A stretch of DNA of 64,000 bases, from assembly GCF_003428875.1 (NCBI RefSeq), contig NZ_QQRS01000004.1, positions 186,001 through 250,000 on the forward strand, written 5' to 3'. Of the stretch, positions 31,871 to 39,879 are shown in pieces. Below the pieces are notes generated by a model that searched no databases, was not told the origin of the DNA, and worked only from the letters and a program-made list of their open reading frames with translations. The stretch is from Planomicrobium okeanokoites. Lineage in GTDB: Bacteria > Bacillota > Bacilli > Bacillales_A > Planococcaceae. Both the position numbers and the translations under genes were made by a program. Position 1 is the first letter of the stretch. Each line of letters begins with the position of its first letter.

Positions 31871-31908
31871 AAAAGCGTGCCGCATCTCACCGATGCGGCA
31901 TGCTTTTT
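31871..31908. terminator. Terminator hairpin copy 1 (pepF)
   Basis: AAAAGCGTGCCGCATC and GATGCGGCATGCTTTTT form a 16-bp stem (one wobble) with a 5-base loop. Near-identical copies are at 32333 and 32682. Confidence 0.9.
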
Positions 31909-31945
31909 AGTATATTGAGAAACATCAACTTCTTTAAACTTTTCG

Positions 31946-32065
31946 CTGTAGGCGGACTCGTTCCGCATGGAATACATTGGCCGAAGCTTGCGAGGACAAG
32001 TCTTTGCTACTAAGCAGCTCAGCGATGCAGGAGCACATCTTTTACCTTCGTCGCCTGCTGTTGCA
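31946..32065 (-). repeat. Degenerate Bacillaceae palindromic repeat
   Basis: TTCGCTGTAGGCGGACTCGTTCCGCA at the left and the following GGACAAG, CAGCTCAGCGATGCAGGAG and CGTCGCCTGC pieces match, in reverse orientation and with many changes, the repeat at 39437. It is a decayed member of that family. Confidence 0.55.
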
Positions 32066-32145
32066 TTTTATATCTGTAGAAACACGTCAATATTTTTTCT
32101 CAGAACACAAAAATAGTTAAGCTACTTCTTTGTAGAAAGCGATTC

Positions 32146-32310
32146 TGAGATATGGAGCAAAACAGCGAGACTCCCAGGGGATTAGAACTGGAGTTGGGGT
32201 TCCAACTCCGGTTCGAGCGAAGTGCTGAGATCCACTCGGGCGAAGGGGACCGAGACCGAGTTAGCTCAGTGCAAGCCCCCAGGAAAGCGAAGCTGTTTTG
32301 CGCAATATCG
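32146..32310 (-). repeat. Dispersed structured repeat, copy 2
   Basis: Opposite orientation to the other three copies. It begins GAGATATGGAGCAAAACAGC and ends GAAGCTGTTTTGCGCAATATCG. The internal hairpin is GGAGTTGG/CCAACTCC around GGTT. Homology to copies 3 and 4 runs through nearly the whole unit. The flank TTTGTAGAAAGCGATTCT also matches, so the unit is longer than the terminal inverted repeats. Confidence 0.85.
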
Positions 32311-32332
32311 GTTTTATTTTTTAAAAGCTAAT

Positions 32333-32367
32333 AGCGTGCCGCATCTCACCGATGCGGCACGCTTCTT
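32333..32367. terminator. Terminator hairpin copy 2
   Basis: AGCGTGCCGCATC and GATGCGGCACGCT pair perfectly, followed by TCTTAGTATATTGA as in copy 1 (TTTTTAGTATATTGA). It stands alone between repeats and terminates no visible gene. Confidence 0.8.
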
Positions 32368-32398
32368 AGTATATTGAAAGAATCCCGACATAAAATAG

Positions 32399-32518
32399 CT
32401 GAACGCTGATATATTTCTCTGAACGCCGATTTATTTTGCTGAGCGCCGATATAATTTTCTGAACGCCGATATAATTCGCTGAGCGCCGATATAATTTCCT
32501 GAACGCCGATATCCGCTA
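32399..32518 (+). repeat. 20-bp tandem array, six units
   Basis: Units start CTGA(A/G)CGC(C/T)GAT at 32399, 32419, 32439, 32459, 32479 and 32499, exactly 20 bp apart; the 3' part is AT-rich (ATAATTTT, ATTTATTTTG). The complement contains ATCGGCG, similar to the GATCGGC of the 21-bp arrays. Confidence 0.88.
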
Positions 32519-32681
32519 TTTGGCGCCCGACACAAAGAAAATAAGCAGCAGAAAAGCTGACAATTAGCTTTACTGACTTCGGAATTCCTAAAAAAGCTTA
32601 AATCTAAAGATGATTAGATGCTTTTCGCGAGCGAAAAGCGAAAGAAACATGCTTTTAAGATTTCTTTTTTGTTAACAAGCT

Positions 32682-32720
32682 AAAAGCGTGCCGCATCTCA
32701 CCGATGCGGCACGCTTTTTA
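32682..32720. terminator. Terminator hairpin copy 3 (NCS2 permease)
   Basis: AAAAGCGTGCCGCATC and GATGCGGCACGCTTTTT form a perfect stem at the end of the minus-strand permease gene. It is the third copy of the hairpin at 31871. Confidence 0.9.
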
Positions 32721-34010
32721 TTATTTTTTGTTCTTTCTCCAAATTAATGCCTGCTCAAGAATGATCGCGATGATGGTACCTGTGATCAAACCGTTTGATA
32801 GAGTCGAAGCGATTACGCCAGGAAGTTCAGCCATGCTTTCCTGGGGAACGAACATGATGCCGACGCCGATCATCAAGCCGAAAGCAGAAACTTTATAGGC
32901 CTGCATCCGGTCAGCTTCCTCTTCCAACTCCTTGAATGCCATTTCCACCATTTTCGTGAAAATCGCAAAGATGACCGCATAGGCGACCGGCGCCGGCAAG
33001 GCAGCCAGCAATGCCATGATATTCGGGAACAAACTGATGGCGACCACTAGAAAACCGCCGACAATGAACGGTTTCAATGACGGGGTACGTGTCGCACTGA
33101 CAAATCCGGCTGCTCCTGAGATCGGCACAGGTCCGATGGAAGAGAACAAGCCGGCAATGATGTGGTTCAATCCGGATGCGACGGAACCTTGTTTGACCCG
33201 GTCCGGCTGATGGATGCCGAATTCATTTTTCAATAAATACTCCATGACCCGCATCGATGCCATCATATTGGCGATCAGCAGCAGGGTTAAAAACAAGGAT
33301 GTGACGAACATGCCGCTGTCCCAGACGAGCGGACCGAATACCAGCATCTTCGGCAATGAGATGAAAGTGCCCGCTTCGAACGGCACGGATTCCGTTTTGC
33401 CGATTAACAAGAACAGGAGCCAGCCTGCCGCAATTGCAAACAGTACGGAATAGCGGTTGACCCACGGGATTTTATTGCCCATGAAATAGAAAGTGGCGAT
33501 TACAACCGCGATTCCGGCCATAAAGACGACGAGATCGACAGGTTCTGCTGGTGTCGTGATGCCAAACAGGCCCGACATGATCGATTCGCTGATTTGCAGC
33601 ACCAATAATAATAAATAGACAAATGTGATTGTCGGGGTGAACAAACGGCGCATTTTGCCTACAAGACCGGTGTAAGCGAAAATGATGAACAGCACCCCGC
33701 TGTATAGCATGCCGCTTTGCAGCGCCTGCAGCGCGTTTTCGGCCGTGGCGTAAAGTGAACCGACCAATCCTGCGTAAACGATATAGATGCCCCACCATAA
33801 TCCGGCCGGCCCTTCGTTGATCGGCATCTTATGGCCGATGAATGCCTGCAGCAAAACCGCGACTCCCAGAACGAAGACCGTTCTCTGGACGAATAATGCC
33901 GTATCCGCCGTATCCATCCCGAATACGCTGGCGATGGCGATCGGTGCGGCAATGGATGAAGCTAATAGAAATACGGCCCATTGCAGGCCGCCAAAAAGAT
34001 TTTTTATCAT
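32721..34010 (-). CDS. NCS2-family purine/pyrimidine permease
   Basis: The 429-residue protein has about 12 hydrophobic segments and NCS2 features (KMPINEGPAGLWWG in the TM3 region, SSIGPVPISGAAGFVSATRT in the substrate loop). It resembles the YwdJ-like uracil/xanthine permeases of Bacillus more than PbuX (which is at 55815). The substrate is not clear. No riboswitch is seen upstream. The start has TTGGAGATTTACAT. Confidence 0.85.
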   Translation of the reverse strand: MIKNLFGGLQWAVFLLASSIAAPIAIASVFGMDTADTALFVQRTVFVLGVAVLLQAFIGHKMPINEGPAGLWWGIYIVYAGLVGSLYATAENALQALQSGMLYSGVLFIIFAYTGLVGKMRRLFTPTITFVYLLLLVLQISESIMSGLFGITTPAEPVDLVVFMAGIAVVIATFYFMGNKIPWVNRYSVLFAIAAGWLLFLLIGKTESVPFEAGTFISLPKMLVFGPLVWDSGMFVTSLFLTLLLIANMMASMRVMEYLLKNEFGIHQPDRVKQGSVASGLNHIIAGLFSSIGPVPISGAAGFVSATRTPSLKPFIVGGFLVVAISLFPNIMALLAALPAPVAYAVIFAIFTKMVEMAFKELEEEADRMQAYKVSAFGLMIGVGIMFVPQESMAELPGVIASTLSNGLITGTIIAIILEQALIWRKNKK

Positions 34011-34073
34011 ATGTAAATCTCCAATTCGTTAAATATAATCATGCGGTATCAGTATACACCGATTTCCCTTCAA

Positions 34074-34103
34074 CAAAAAGAAGTCCTGATTTTTGTCAGG
34101 ACC
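34074..34103 (-). terminator. Terminator overlapping end of the 34096 gene
   Basis: On the minus strand GTCCTGA and TCAGGAC form the stem; the TGA stop codon of the gene lies inside the left arm, and TTCTTTTTG follows. Confidence 0.75.
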
Positions 34104-34359
34104 CCTTTTTGCCGTTATCGTCTTCAGAAGTCTGTTTCACTTCATCCTTTTCCGGCTTATCATCTATAGACAGCGGATCGTCGCTGTTTTTTATATCGTA
34201 ATTAACGGAATACCCTTGATCTTCCAAGTTCTGAACTTGTCTCTTCGAAGCCCTGACCAATAGCCAGATAATCAGCATTGAGAGAATGAAGATAACAATT
34301 ACGGAAATGATGCCCGGGATGTACTCGGATTTATCTTCTGGAAAGTATAAAAAATCCAT
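34096..34359 (-). CDS. Small single-span membrane protein
   Basis: The 87-residue protein has a membrane segment at about residues 16-36 (IISVIVIFILSMLIIWLLV), a short N-terminal outside part and a charged cytoplasmic tail with KRQVQNLEDQGY. Not recognised as a known family. Start has AAAGGTGGG. Its terminator overlaps its stop codon. Confidence 0.72.
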   Translation of the reverse strand: MDFLYFPEDKSEYIPGIISVIVIFILSMLIIWLLVRASKRQVQNLEDQGYSVNYDIKNSDDPLSIDDKPEKDEVKQTSEDDNGKKGS

Positions 34360-34450
34360 CGTGCTTACCCACCTTTATCTTCAAGTTTCAATTTATTATA
34401 CATGATTCAATTACGCTTTGAAGAAATGAAGGTGAACGTTTAGTGAAGAA

Positions 34451-34485
34451 AAGCAGCTGCCGGAATAAAAATCCGGCAGCTGCTT
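34451..34485 (-). terminator. Terminator of the 34492 oxidoreductase gene
   Basis: AAGCAGCTGCCGGA and TCCGGCAGCTGCTT form a perfect 14-bp stem with a 7-base loop, followed on the minus strand by TTCTTC. Confidence 0.85.
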
Positions 34486-34491
34486 TCCGTA

Positions 34492-35136
34492 TCATTCACT
34501 TTCCGCTACTACGGTAAACCGTTTATTGATATGCCAGCCGTTTTCGATTTCATCGACCAGCGCAATTGCGTAATCTTTATAGCTGATGTAACTTTTGCCT
34601 TTCCTGTTTACGAGAAACGCATCTTCCCCGATTTGGTAACGGCCTGTACGCTTGCCTTCAGGATCGAAAAAAGCTGCCGGACTCAGGAATGTCCATTGAA
34701 CTCCTTCCGCTTGCTCTAAATCCGCAAGGTTTTGGGACTGATTCAACGCGATGGCTTTGAAAGCCTCAGGAAACTCAGGAGTCTCATTCAATCGTGTTGT
34801 TCTGGCTTCATCGACGAACAGGCTGCCTGCGCCTCCGACCACCAAAAGACGCGTGTCTTTTGCTTCTTTCAGTGCATTGATCAGCGACCGGCCCGCTTCT
34901 ACATGCTGCTCCGCTTTTTCAGGCGGCACGCCGAAAGCGTTGACGACAGCATTGAATTGTTTCAGATCATTTGCATCAAGGTCAAAAATGTCCTTTTCCA
35001 AAACCGCGGCATCTTCTTCCTCAGGGAGTTTCTGTGAATTCCGCACAATCGCTGTCACTTCATGGCCTCTGGATTTTGCTTCCTTCATGATGAGGCTCCC
35101 AGCTTTTCCAGTTGCGCCGATGATTCCGATCTTCAT
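34492..35136 (-). CDS. NAD(P)-dependent epimerase/oxidoreductase (NmrA/YwnB-like)
   Basis: The 214-residue protein has the N-terminal GATGKAG nucleotide-binding loop (residues 7-13), VVNAFGVPPEKA and LVVGGAGSL, typical of the NAD(P)H-binding (NmrA-like, YwnB-type) group. The ATG at 35136 is preceded by GGAGGGA; the longer upstream reading frame has no site and overlaps the CDF gene, so is rejected. The role is probably redox or repair linked but unproven. Confidence 0.85.
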   Translation of the reverse strand: MKIGIIGATGKAGSLIMKEAKSRGHEVTAIVRNSQKLPEEEDAAVLEKDIFDLDANDLKQFNAVVNAFGVPPEKAEQHVEAGRSLINALKEAKDTRLLVVGGAGSLFVDEARTTRLNETPEFPEAFKAIALNQSQNLADLEQAEGVQWTFLSPAAFFDPEGKRTGRYQIGEDAFLVNRKGKSYISYKDYAIALVDEIENGWHINKRFTVVAESE

Positions 35137-35183
35137 TAGAATCCCTCCAGTTAATTCGCTAAGGTTTGCTTTATATCCACTGC

Positions 35184-36170
35184 TTATTCGACTGGTTTTT
35201 GCGTTGTTACTTTTTTCCAATGAGTAATATCATCATCCTGGTCAAACTCAATAATGATATCTGTAACATTCGGAACACGTTTATTGATTTCTGACGCTAT
35301 ATACTCCCGGATTTCATCCGCTTCCTGAATCGTCATATTTGGTGCGACTTCCACTTTCAATTCAACATGAAGATCATCGCCTTCGCGAATAACATCAATA
35401 TCTTGAATGTCATTTATTTTTGGATGCTTCATGATTTCATTGCCCATGCGATCCTGCATATCGAGATCTGCGACACCAAGAACGCCAGCGGAATTATCAA
35501 GGAAAATACGTCCCACTACAACTAGAAGCATAAGGCCGATAATGACTGACGCATAGCCTGTCGCACTATGGAACGGGGTGTAAGTGGCAATCACGATTGC
35601 GACAAGTGCGAGCACTGCACCACTGACTGCGACCATATCCTCAAGGAAGACAAGTTTTGTTGCAGGATTGGCTGATTTCACGTTTTTAAAAGATGCGGAA
35701 ACGATTTTCAAGCCTTTAGTTTGTTCTTTTGGCAAGTTATGTGTAATTTCTTTCATGGCTTTATGCAACACGAACAATTCCAATACGATCGCTATGCCCA
35801 ACACACCGACGTTCAACCAGAACCAATCTTCGGAATGTGTCGCTGATTGGATATGGTGAATCCCTTCAATAATCGTTTCATAGGCAAGGATCCCGACAAT
35901 CAGCACGGCTCCCAGCAAGACCAGATTGACGAGTCGCCCAAATCCTCCAGGGAATCGTTCCGTCGGACTCTTTTTGCTGAGCCCTGATCCGATGAATACG
36001 AAAAATTGGTTGGCCGCGTCACCAAAACTGTGCATCATTTCAGCGAACATGGCGACATTTCCTGTAATCAGGTAGGCAGCTGTTTTAATAATGCCGAGAA
36101 CCGTATTTATAATTGCTGCCCATAGCGCTGATTTAGCGCCGAATTTCATCAAACCGAATAATTCCCTCAT
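35184..36170 (-). CDS. Cation diffusion facilitator family transporter
   Basis: The 328-residue protein has the CDF layout: LFGLMKFGAKSALWAAIINTVLG (TM1), NVAMFAEMMHSFGDAANQ with the metal-binding H-x3-D pair in TM2, three to four more spans, and a C-terminal ferredoxin-like domain with DIDVIREGDDLHVELKVEV. This subgroup has a longer first loop than ZitB/FieF. Substrate is likely Zn, Mn or Fe. The ATG has AAAGGGG 11 bases upstream; the longer frame begins at a TTG. Confidence 0.88.
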   Translation of the reverse strand: MRELFGLMKFGAKSALWAAIINTVLGIIKTAAYLITGNVAMFAEMMHSFGDAANQFFVFIGSGLSKKSPTERFPGGFGRLVNLVLLGAVLIVGILAYETIIEGIHHIQSATHSEDWFWLNVGVLGIAIVLELFVLHKAMKEITHNLPKEQTKGLKIVSASFKNVKSANPATKLVFLEDMVAVSGAVLALVAIVIATYTPFHSATGYASVIIGLMLLVVVGRIFLDNSAGVLGVADLDMQDRMGNEIMKHPKINDIQDIDVIREGDDLHVELKVEVAPNMTIQEADEIREYIASEINKRVPNVTDIIIEFDQDDDITHWKKVTTQKPVE

Positions 36171-36286
36171 AATAAACCGTGCCCCTTTCAATAGCTTCTA
36201 TATTACTAACTTCCCATTAATGAAAGTTAAAACACCTATTCATTCAACTTTTTTCTCTCAAGTAACGTATCTGCTCTCTTAAACAA

Positions 36287-37021
36287 TTAAAGCCGATAGG
36301 TTTTACCGATTTCAGCAAATTCAACCGGACCGGAAAATGCTCCTTTGGCAGACTCCAAAATCTCCTCAAGTTCACCATATTGCGGCAGATGGGTTAACAC
36401 CATCTGTTTCACATTGGCTCCTGAAGCAAGTTCACCCGCCTGGCGCCCGCTCATATGGCCCTGGATGATGCCGACGTATTTTTCATAAAGATTCGATTCG
36501 GCAGCAATGAAGTCGGCTCCAGCCGAAAACTCAACGAGTTCATCTTTCCATGCCGTATCGGCTGTGAAAACCGCTGTCTTGCCGTTTGAAGAGAATTTCA
36601 ATGCCAGGCAATAAACCGGATGAATCGTTTCACAGAAGGATACTTCCCACGGCCCGATCTGAACCGGTTCAGTTGCATGAATCTCTTTGCCTTCCGTGAC
36701 CCCTTTATATGACAGGCTGTCAAAACCCGCAGCATCCCGGTTATGTGCATAAATCGGCAAAGGTGTATTCCACTCTTTCAATTGCATTCCCACCATTGCC
36801 GCATGCTGAAGCACCCCGATATCCGCTACATGGTCCGGATGATAGTGAGTAAGTATAACCGCATCCAATTCACGCAGTTCCACGTAGTTCTGAACCGCCG
36901 CCAGCACCCCGCTGCCGCAGTCGATTAAACAGCGGAACCCGTCCTGTTCGATTAAGAACGAAGAGGTCGCTTCGTTTTTATTTGGGTAGCCGCCCCAAAT
37001 CCCGATAGTCGTTATGTTCAT
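36287..37021 (-). CDS. yhfI: MBL-fold metallohydrolase YhfI
   Basis: The 244-residue protein, same length as Bacillus YhfI, has the metallo-beta-lactamase motif THYHPDHVADI (H-x-H-x-D-H), a later ETIHP, FTADTAW and THLP (metal ligands). It resembles RNase Z-like enzymes but its substrate is not known. The ATG chosen has GGGAGGAG upstream; an in-frame codon 19 residues earlier has none. Confidence 0.9.
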   Translation of the reverse strand: MNITTIGIWGGYPNKNEATSSFLIEQDGFRCLIDCGSGVLAAVQNYVELRELDAVILTHYHPDHVADIGVLQHAAMVGMQLKEWNTPLPIYAHNRDAAGFDSLSYKGVTEGKEIHATEPVQIGPWEVSFCETIHPVYCLALKFSSNGKTAVFTADTAWKDELVEFSAGADFIAAESNLYEKYVGIIQGHMSGRQAGELASGANVKQMVLTHLPQYGELEEILESAKGAFSGPVEFAEIGKTYRL

Positions 37022-37080
37022 GTCAACTCTCCTCCCAATGCTATTTTCTTTAGTATAACGCATGAGGAACCCATACACTT

Positions 37081-37106
37081 GTTTAAGGCGGGCGGCTGCG
37101 TGGTAA
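37081..37106 (+). promoter_or_regulatory. Sigma-B-type promoter of yflT
   Basis: GTTTAA (37081-37086), a spacer of exactly 14 bases, and TGGTAA (37101-37106) match the Bacillus sigma-B consensus GTTTAA-N12-14-GGGTAA with one base difference. It is 35 bases before the start codon of a general-stress-protein-17M homologue, a known sigma-B type gene in Bacillus. Confidence 0.72.
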
Positions 37107-37141
37107 AGAATAAGTGGATAGAAAAATTAGGAGGGATTATT

Positions 37142-37468
37142 TTGACTATTAAAATGACAGTTGAGAACGCACTCCAAGCAAAAGCAGAAATCGACAAATT
37201 GGCAACACAAGGATACGACCATGACGACATCTATATTTTCGCGCATGATAAAAAGCGCCAAAAAGATGTAACTGATGCCCTTGATACTGAAAGCGTCGGC
37301 ATGAAAGAACAAGGTTTCCTGGACAGCATGAAGAACATGACCAGCTCTCGCGGCGATGAACTCCGCGCGAAGATGGAAGGCGCTGGCCTGACGAAACAGG
37401 AAGCGGAAGAATACGAAGAAGAACTCGACAAAGGCAAATTAGTCATCATCGCAAATAAAAACGATTAA
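37142..37468 (+). CDS. yflT: General stress protein 17M-like (YflT)
   Basis: The 108-residue protein has the YflT domain: a beta strand, then ALQAKAEIDKLATQGYDHDDIYIFAH and a C-terminal helix-strand unit with LTKQEAEEYEEELDKGKLVIIA. Function unknown; induced by general stress in Bacillus. The start chosen is TTG at 37142, six bases after AGGAGGG; an ATG four codons later is too far from the site. A sigma-B-type promoter lies upstream and a terminator downstream. Confidence 0.9.
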   Translation: MTIKMTVENALQAKAEIDKLATQGYDHDDIYIFAHDKKRQKDVTDALDTESVGMKEQGFLDSMKNMTSSRGDELRAKMEGAGLTKQEAEEYEEELDKGKLVIIANKND

Positions 37469-37484
37469 CTATAATTTATTATGA

Positions 37485-37514
37485 GAGGATACCGGAATTC
37501 CGGCATCCTCTTTT
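37485..37514 (+). terminator. Terminator of yflT
   Basis: GAGGATACCGG and CCGGCATCCTC form a stem followed by TTTTC. Confidence 0.8.
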
Positions 37515-37588
37515 CATTTCCAAATAATTTTTAAATGTTCTCACAATAATATTATTTCGCGCCAAAGTCTTGAATTTTCAAATATATT

Positions 37589-37617
37589 TTGTCAAAATAC
37601 GATTTTTTTGCTATATT
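37589..37617 (+). promoter_or_regulatory. Sigma-A promoter of ykvI
   Basis: TTGTCA and TATATT are separated by exactly 17 bases, 46 bases before the ykvI start. Confidence 0.65.
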
Positions 37618-37662
37618 TACATAAGTTTTAGAATCAAGTTCGCACACATCAAGGGGGACAAC

Positions 37663-38724
37663 ATGAAGAAAAGTTTAAAAATCGGCAGCGCGTTTATCGG
37701 TATTATCGTCGGTGCAGGATTTGCATCCGGCCAGGAAATACTTCAATATTTCACAAGCTTTGGTTATCTCGGTATTTTAGCGGCTATATTGGCCACTGCT
37801 CTTTTTGCCTATATGGGAATGAGTCTGACGAGACTCGGCAGCCGCATGCAAACCACTTCGCACAAAGATGCGCTCTATGGCATCGGCGGCAAATACGGCG
37901 GTTTCATCATGGATATCATCATTATCCTGACATTATTCGGCGTGGGAGTTGTAATGATTGCCGGAGCCGGTTCAATCTTCTCCCAGCAATTCGGTTTGCC
38001 GGCAGTTCTTGGAAACACCGTGATGGCTTTGATCGTCATGGGCACGATCATGCTCAATATCCAGAAGATCATTGCCATTATCGGCAGTATCACGCCATTT
38101 TTAGTCATGGTGGTTATCGGTCTTGCCATTTACAGCCTTCTGACAATGGATGCTTCGTTCGCTGAACTGAACCCGATTGCCAAAGAACAGGATTCAGCTT
38201 TATCCAACTGGTTTTACTCAGCAATCAATTATGTTTCCTTCAATATAGCCGTCGGTGCTTCCATGGCCATCGTCATGGGCGGAATCGAAAAAGACGAAAA
38301 AATCGCCGCCCGCGGTGGATTGATCGGCGGACTTGGGCTTGGTGCATTGATCATCTTGAGCCACTTGGCTATTTTTTCAGCCGTCGACAGAGTCGGCAGC
38401 TCAGATATGCCGATGCTTCAAATAGCCAACGATATTTCTCCCTTGCTCGGGTTCTTCATTTCATTGATTCTTTTTGCAATGATTTACAACACAGCCGTCA
38501 GTATGCTGTTTTCGTTCACTGCCCGCTTTGCGGAACAGAATACGGCACGCTTCAAAATTACGGTTGTCATCGCAGTGACACTTGCCTACCTGCTGAGCTT
38601 CAAAGGATTTACAGAACTCGTCAGCCAGTTTTATCCGATCATCGGATTGCTTGGGCTGTTTCTTGTTGTCACGCTTGTAGTGGCAAATATCCGCTACGCG
38701 CGCAATAAAAAAGCGGCAGCCTGA
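37663..38724 (+). CDS. ykvI: YkvI family membrane transporter
   Basis: The 353-residue protein has about ten hydrophobic segments and starts with the family signature IGSAFIGIIVGAGFASGQEI, which looks like the TM1 of an APC/LeuT-fold transporter. Its substrate has not been established. Start has AAGGGGGACAAC before the ATG. It is followed by a terminator and then ykvR, as in the ykv region of Bacillus (order there only recalled). Confidence 0.87.
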   Translation: MKKSLKIGSAFIGIIVGAGFASGQEILQYFTSFGYLGILAAILATALFAYMGMSLTRLGSRMQTTSHKDALYGIGGKYGGFIMDIIIILTLFGVGVVMIAGAGSIFSQQFGLPAVLGNTVMALIVMGTIMLNIQKIIAIIGSITPFLVMVVIGLAIYSLLTMDASFAELNPIAKEQDSALSNWFYSAINYVSFNIAVGASMAIVMGGIEKDEKIAARGGLIGGLGLGALIILSHLAIFSAVDRVGSSDMPMLQIANDISPLLGFFISLILFAMIYNTAVSMLFSFTARFAEQNTARFKITVVIAVTLAYLLSFKGFTELVSQFYPIIGLLGLFLVVTLVVANIRYARNKKAAA

Positions 38725-38730
38725 ATATGG

Positions 38731-38766
38731 CCGTCAAATCCTTACACAAGGGTTTGACGGTTTTTT
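38731..38766 (+). terminator. Terminator of ykvI
   Basis: CCGTCAAATCCTT and AAGGGTTTGACGG form a stem (one wobble) with a 4-base loop, then TTTTTT. Confidence 0.9.
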
Positions 38767-38810
38767 CATGTTAAAGTTGAACCATAGAATTTTGGAAAGG
38801 TGGTTTTTCC

Positions 38811-39113
38811 ATGGAGACAGCCGTTTGGATTGATGACAAACAGATTGAAGCAACAGACTTTAAAAATGAGCAAGTCCAACTTGCAGGTACAGAAAATAAA
38901 ATAAACAAGATTTCTTTTTCATTTAAAGTGAATAGTGAGGAATACCACGATGTGGCTGTTCTTCTTTATAAAAATGATTTTGAGGTACGGGTGCCGGATT
39001 TGAATCTCGAGTTCCCCGCTACCATCCATAATTATGCGACTGATCGAACAGACCTGTACCAAGAAGGGCAAATCGCGGATTACTATCTCGAGTTGATCGA
39101 AAAAACAAATTAA
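38811..39113 (+). CDS. ykvR: DUF3219 protein YkvR
   Basis: The 100-residue protein is mainly beta: KINKISFSFKVNSEEYHDVAVLLYKNDFEVRVPDL (in two strands) and NYATDRTDLY, ending in QIADYYLELIEK. It matches Bacillus YkvR in length and pattern. Function unknown. Start has GAAAGGTGG. Confidence 0.85.
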   Translation: METAVWIDDKQIEATDFKNEQVQLAGTENKINKISFSFKVNSEEYHDVAVLLYKNDFEVRVPDLNLEFPATIHNYATDRTDLYQEGQIADYYLELIEKTN

Positions 39114-39120
39114 AATGACG

Positions 39121-39150
39121 ATGCCCCGGACTGCAATCGGTCCAGGGCAT
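39121..39150. terminator. Terminator hairpin after ykvR (copy 1)
   Basis: ATGCCCCGGAC and GGTCCAGGGCAT form a stem with one bulge. A second, slightly different copy is at 39578, at the far side of the repeats. Confidence 0.75.
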
Positions 39151-39183
39151 TCAGCTTGTTGAGAAAAAGATAAAGGCAAGTAA

Positions 39184-39350
39184 TCGATATTGCGCAAAAC
39201 AGCTTCGCTTTCCTTGGGGCTTGCACTGAGCTAACTCGGTCTCGGTCCCCTTCGCCCGAGTGGATCTCAGCACTTCGCTCGAAACGGAGTTGGAAAGCCA
39301 ACTCCGTTTCTGCTCCCTTGGGAGTCTCGCTGTTTTGCTCCATATCTCAA
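39184..39350 (+). repeat. Dispersed structured repeat, copy 3
   Basis: Begins CGATATTGCGCAAAACAGC and ends GCTGTTTTGCTCCATATCTC. Internal hairpin ACGGAGTTGG, AAAG, CCAACTCCGT. Nearly identical to copy 4 at 48664, including the bases TTTCTA after the right end. Located between convergent ykvR and DUF3006 genes. Confidence 0.9.
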
Positions 39351-39436
39351 TTCGCTTTCTATAATAGAAATGTCTTTTATTTTTGATATCTAAAGGAGAC
39401 GATCCTTCAGTTCAGACTAAACTTAAATGAAGCGTC

Positions 39437-39534
39437 AGGCGGCGACTCCTGCAGGAAATAGAGCGAGTCCTGAGACCTCGCAGGAGCAAAGCGACGAGGA
39501 GGCTCAGGCAGCTCCCTGCGGAACGCGTCCGCCT
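39437..39534 (+). repeat. Bacillaceae-type palindromic repeat
   Basis: AGGCGGCGACTCCTGCAGG at the left, GAGACCTCGCAGGAGCAAAG and CGACGAGGAGGCTCAGG in the middle and CCTGCGGAACG with CCGCCT at the right form a GC-rich structured unit. It strongly resembles a repeat (ACTCCTGCGGG...GACGAGGAGGCTC) present in many Bacillaceae genomes. The AGGCGG/CCGCCT ends are inverted. Confidence 0.75.
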
Positions 39535-39577
39535 AAAGCGAAATGATTTGAGAAGTGTCGAATTCTCGACAGCCTAA

Positions 39578-39607
39578 ATGCCCCGGATTGTAATCAGTCC
39601 AGGGCAT
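39578..39607. terminator. Terminator of the DUF3006 gene (copy 2)
   Basis: ATGCCCCGGA and TCCAGGGCAT form the stem, with the same 7-base-type loop as copy 1 except for three base changes; T-rich on both sides. It is 7 bases beyond the stop of the minus-strand gene. Confidence 0.8.
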
Positions 39608-39614
39608 TTTTAAT

Positions 39615-39875
39615 TTAGTCTCTTTTATATTTACTGCCGCTGCTTTTCATCCTTAAGTTACCGGTCAATTCATCTGCCAATTGCTCTTTGTGCTGCCGTT
39701 CAGCTTCATCCAGCAAGATGGAGAAGTCGCCGTTTTCTTCATAGATGCGGAACCACGAGCCGATGGCGCTCCCATGCGGAAGTTCCTTGAACGGCACAAT
39801 AATTTCGAAGCCTTGCTCTTCCAGCAGAATGACTGCTTTTCCTCCGTCTTCCATCCTGTCCAAATAGCCTTTCAC
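39615..39875 (-). CDS. DUF3006 protein
   Basis: The 86-residue protein has the DUF3006 pattern (a small beta barrel): GYLDRMEDGGKAVILLEEQGFEIIVP and FRIYEENGDFSILLDEAE. These proteins are often encoded next to secreted MBL-fold hydrolases of the ComEC type, as here. Start is GTG with AGAGGAG upstream, four bases from the stop of the gene before it, so the two form an operon. Confidence 0.85.
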   Translation of the reverse strand: MKGYLDRMEDGGKAVILLEEQGFEIIVPFKELPHGSAIGSWFRIYEENGDFSILLDEAERQHKEQLADELTGNLRMKSSGSKYKRD

Positions 39876-39879
39876 GTGA

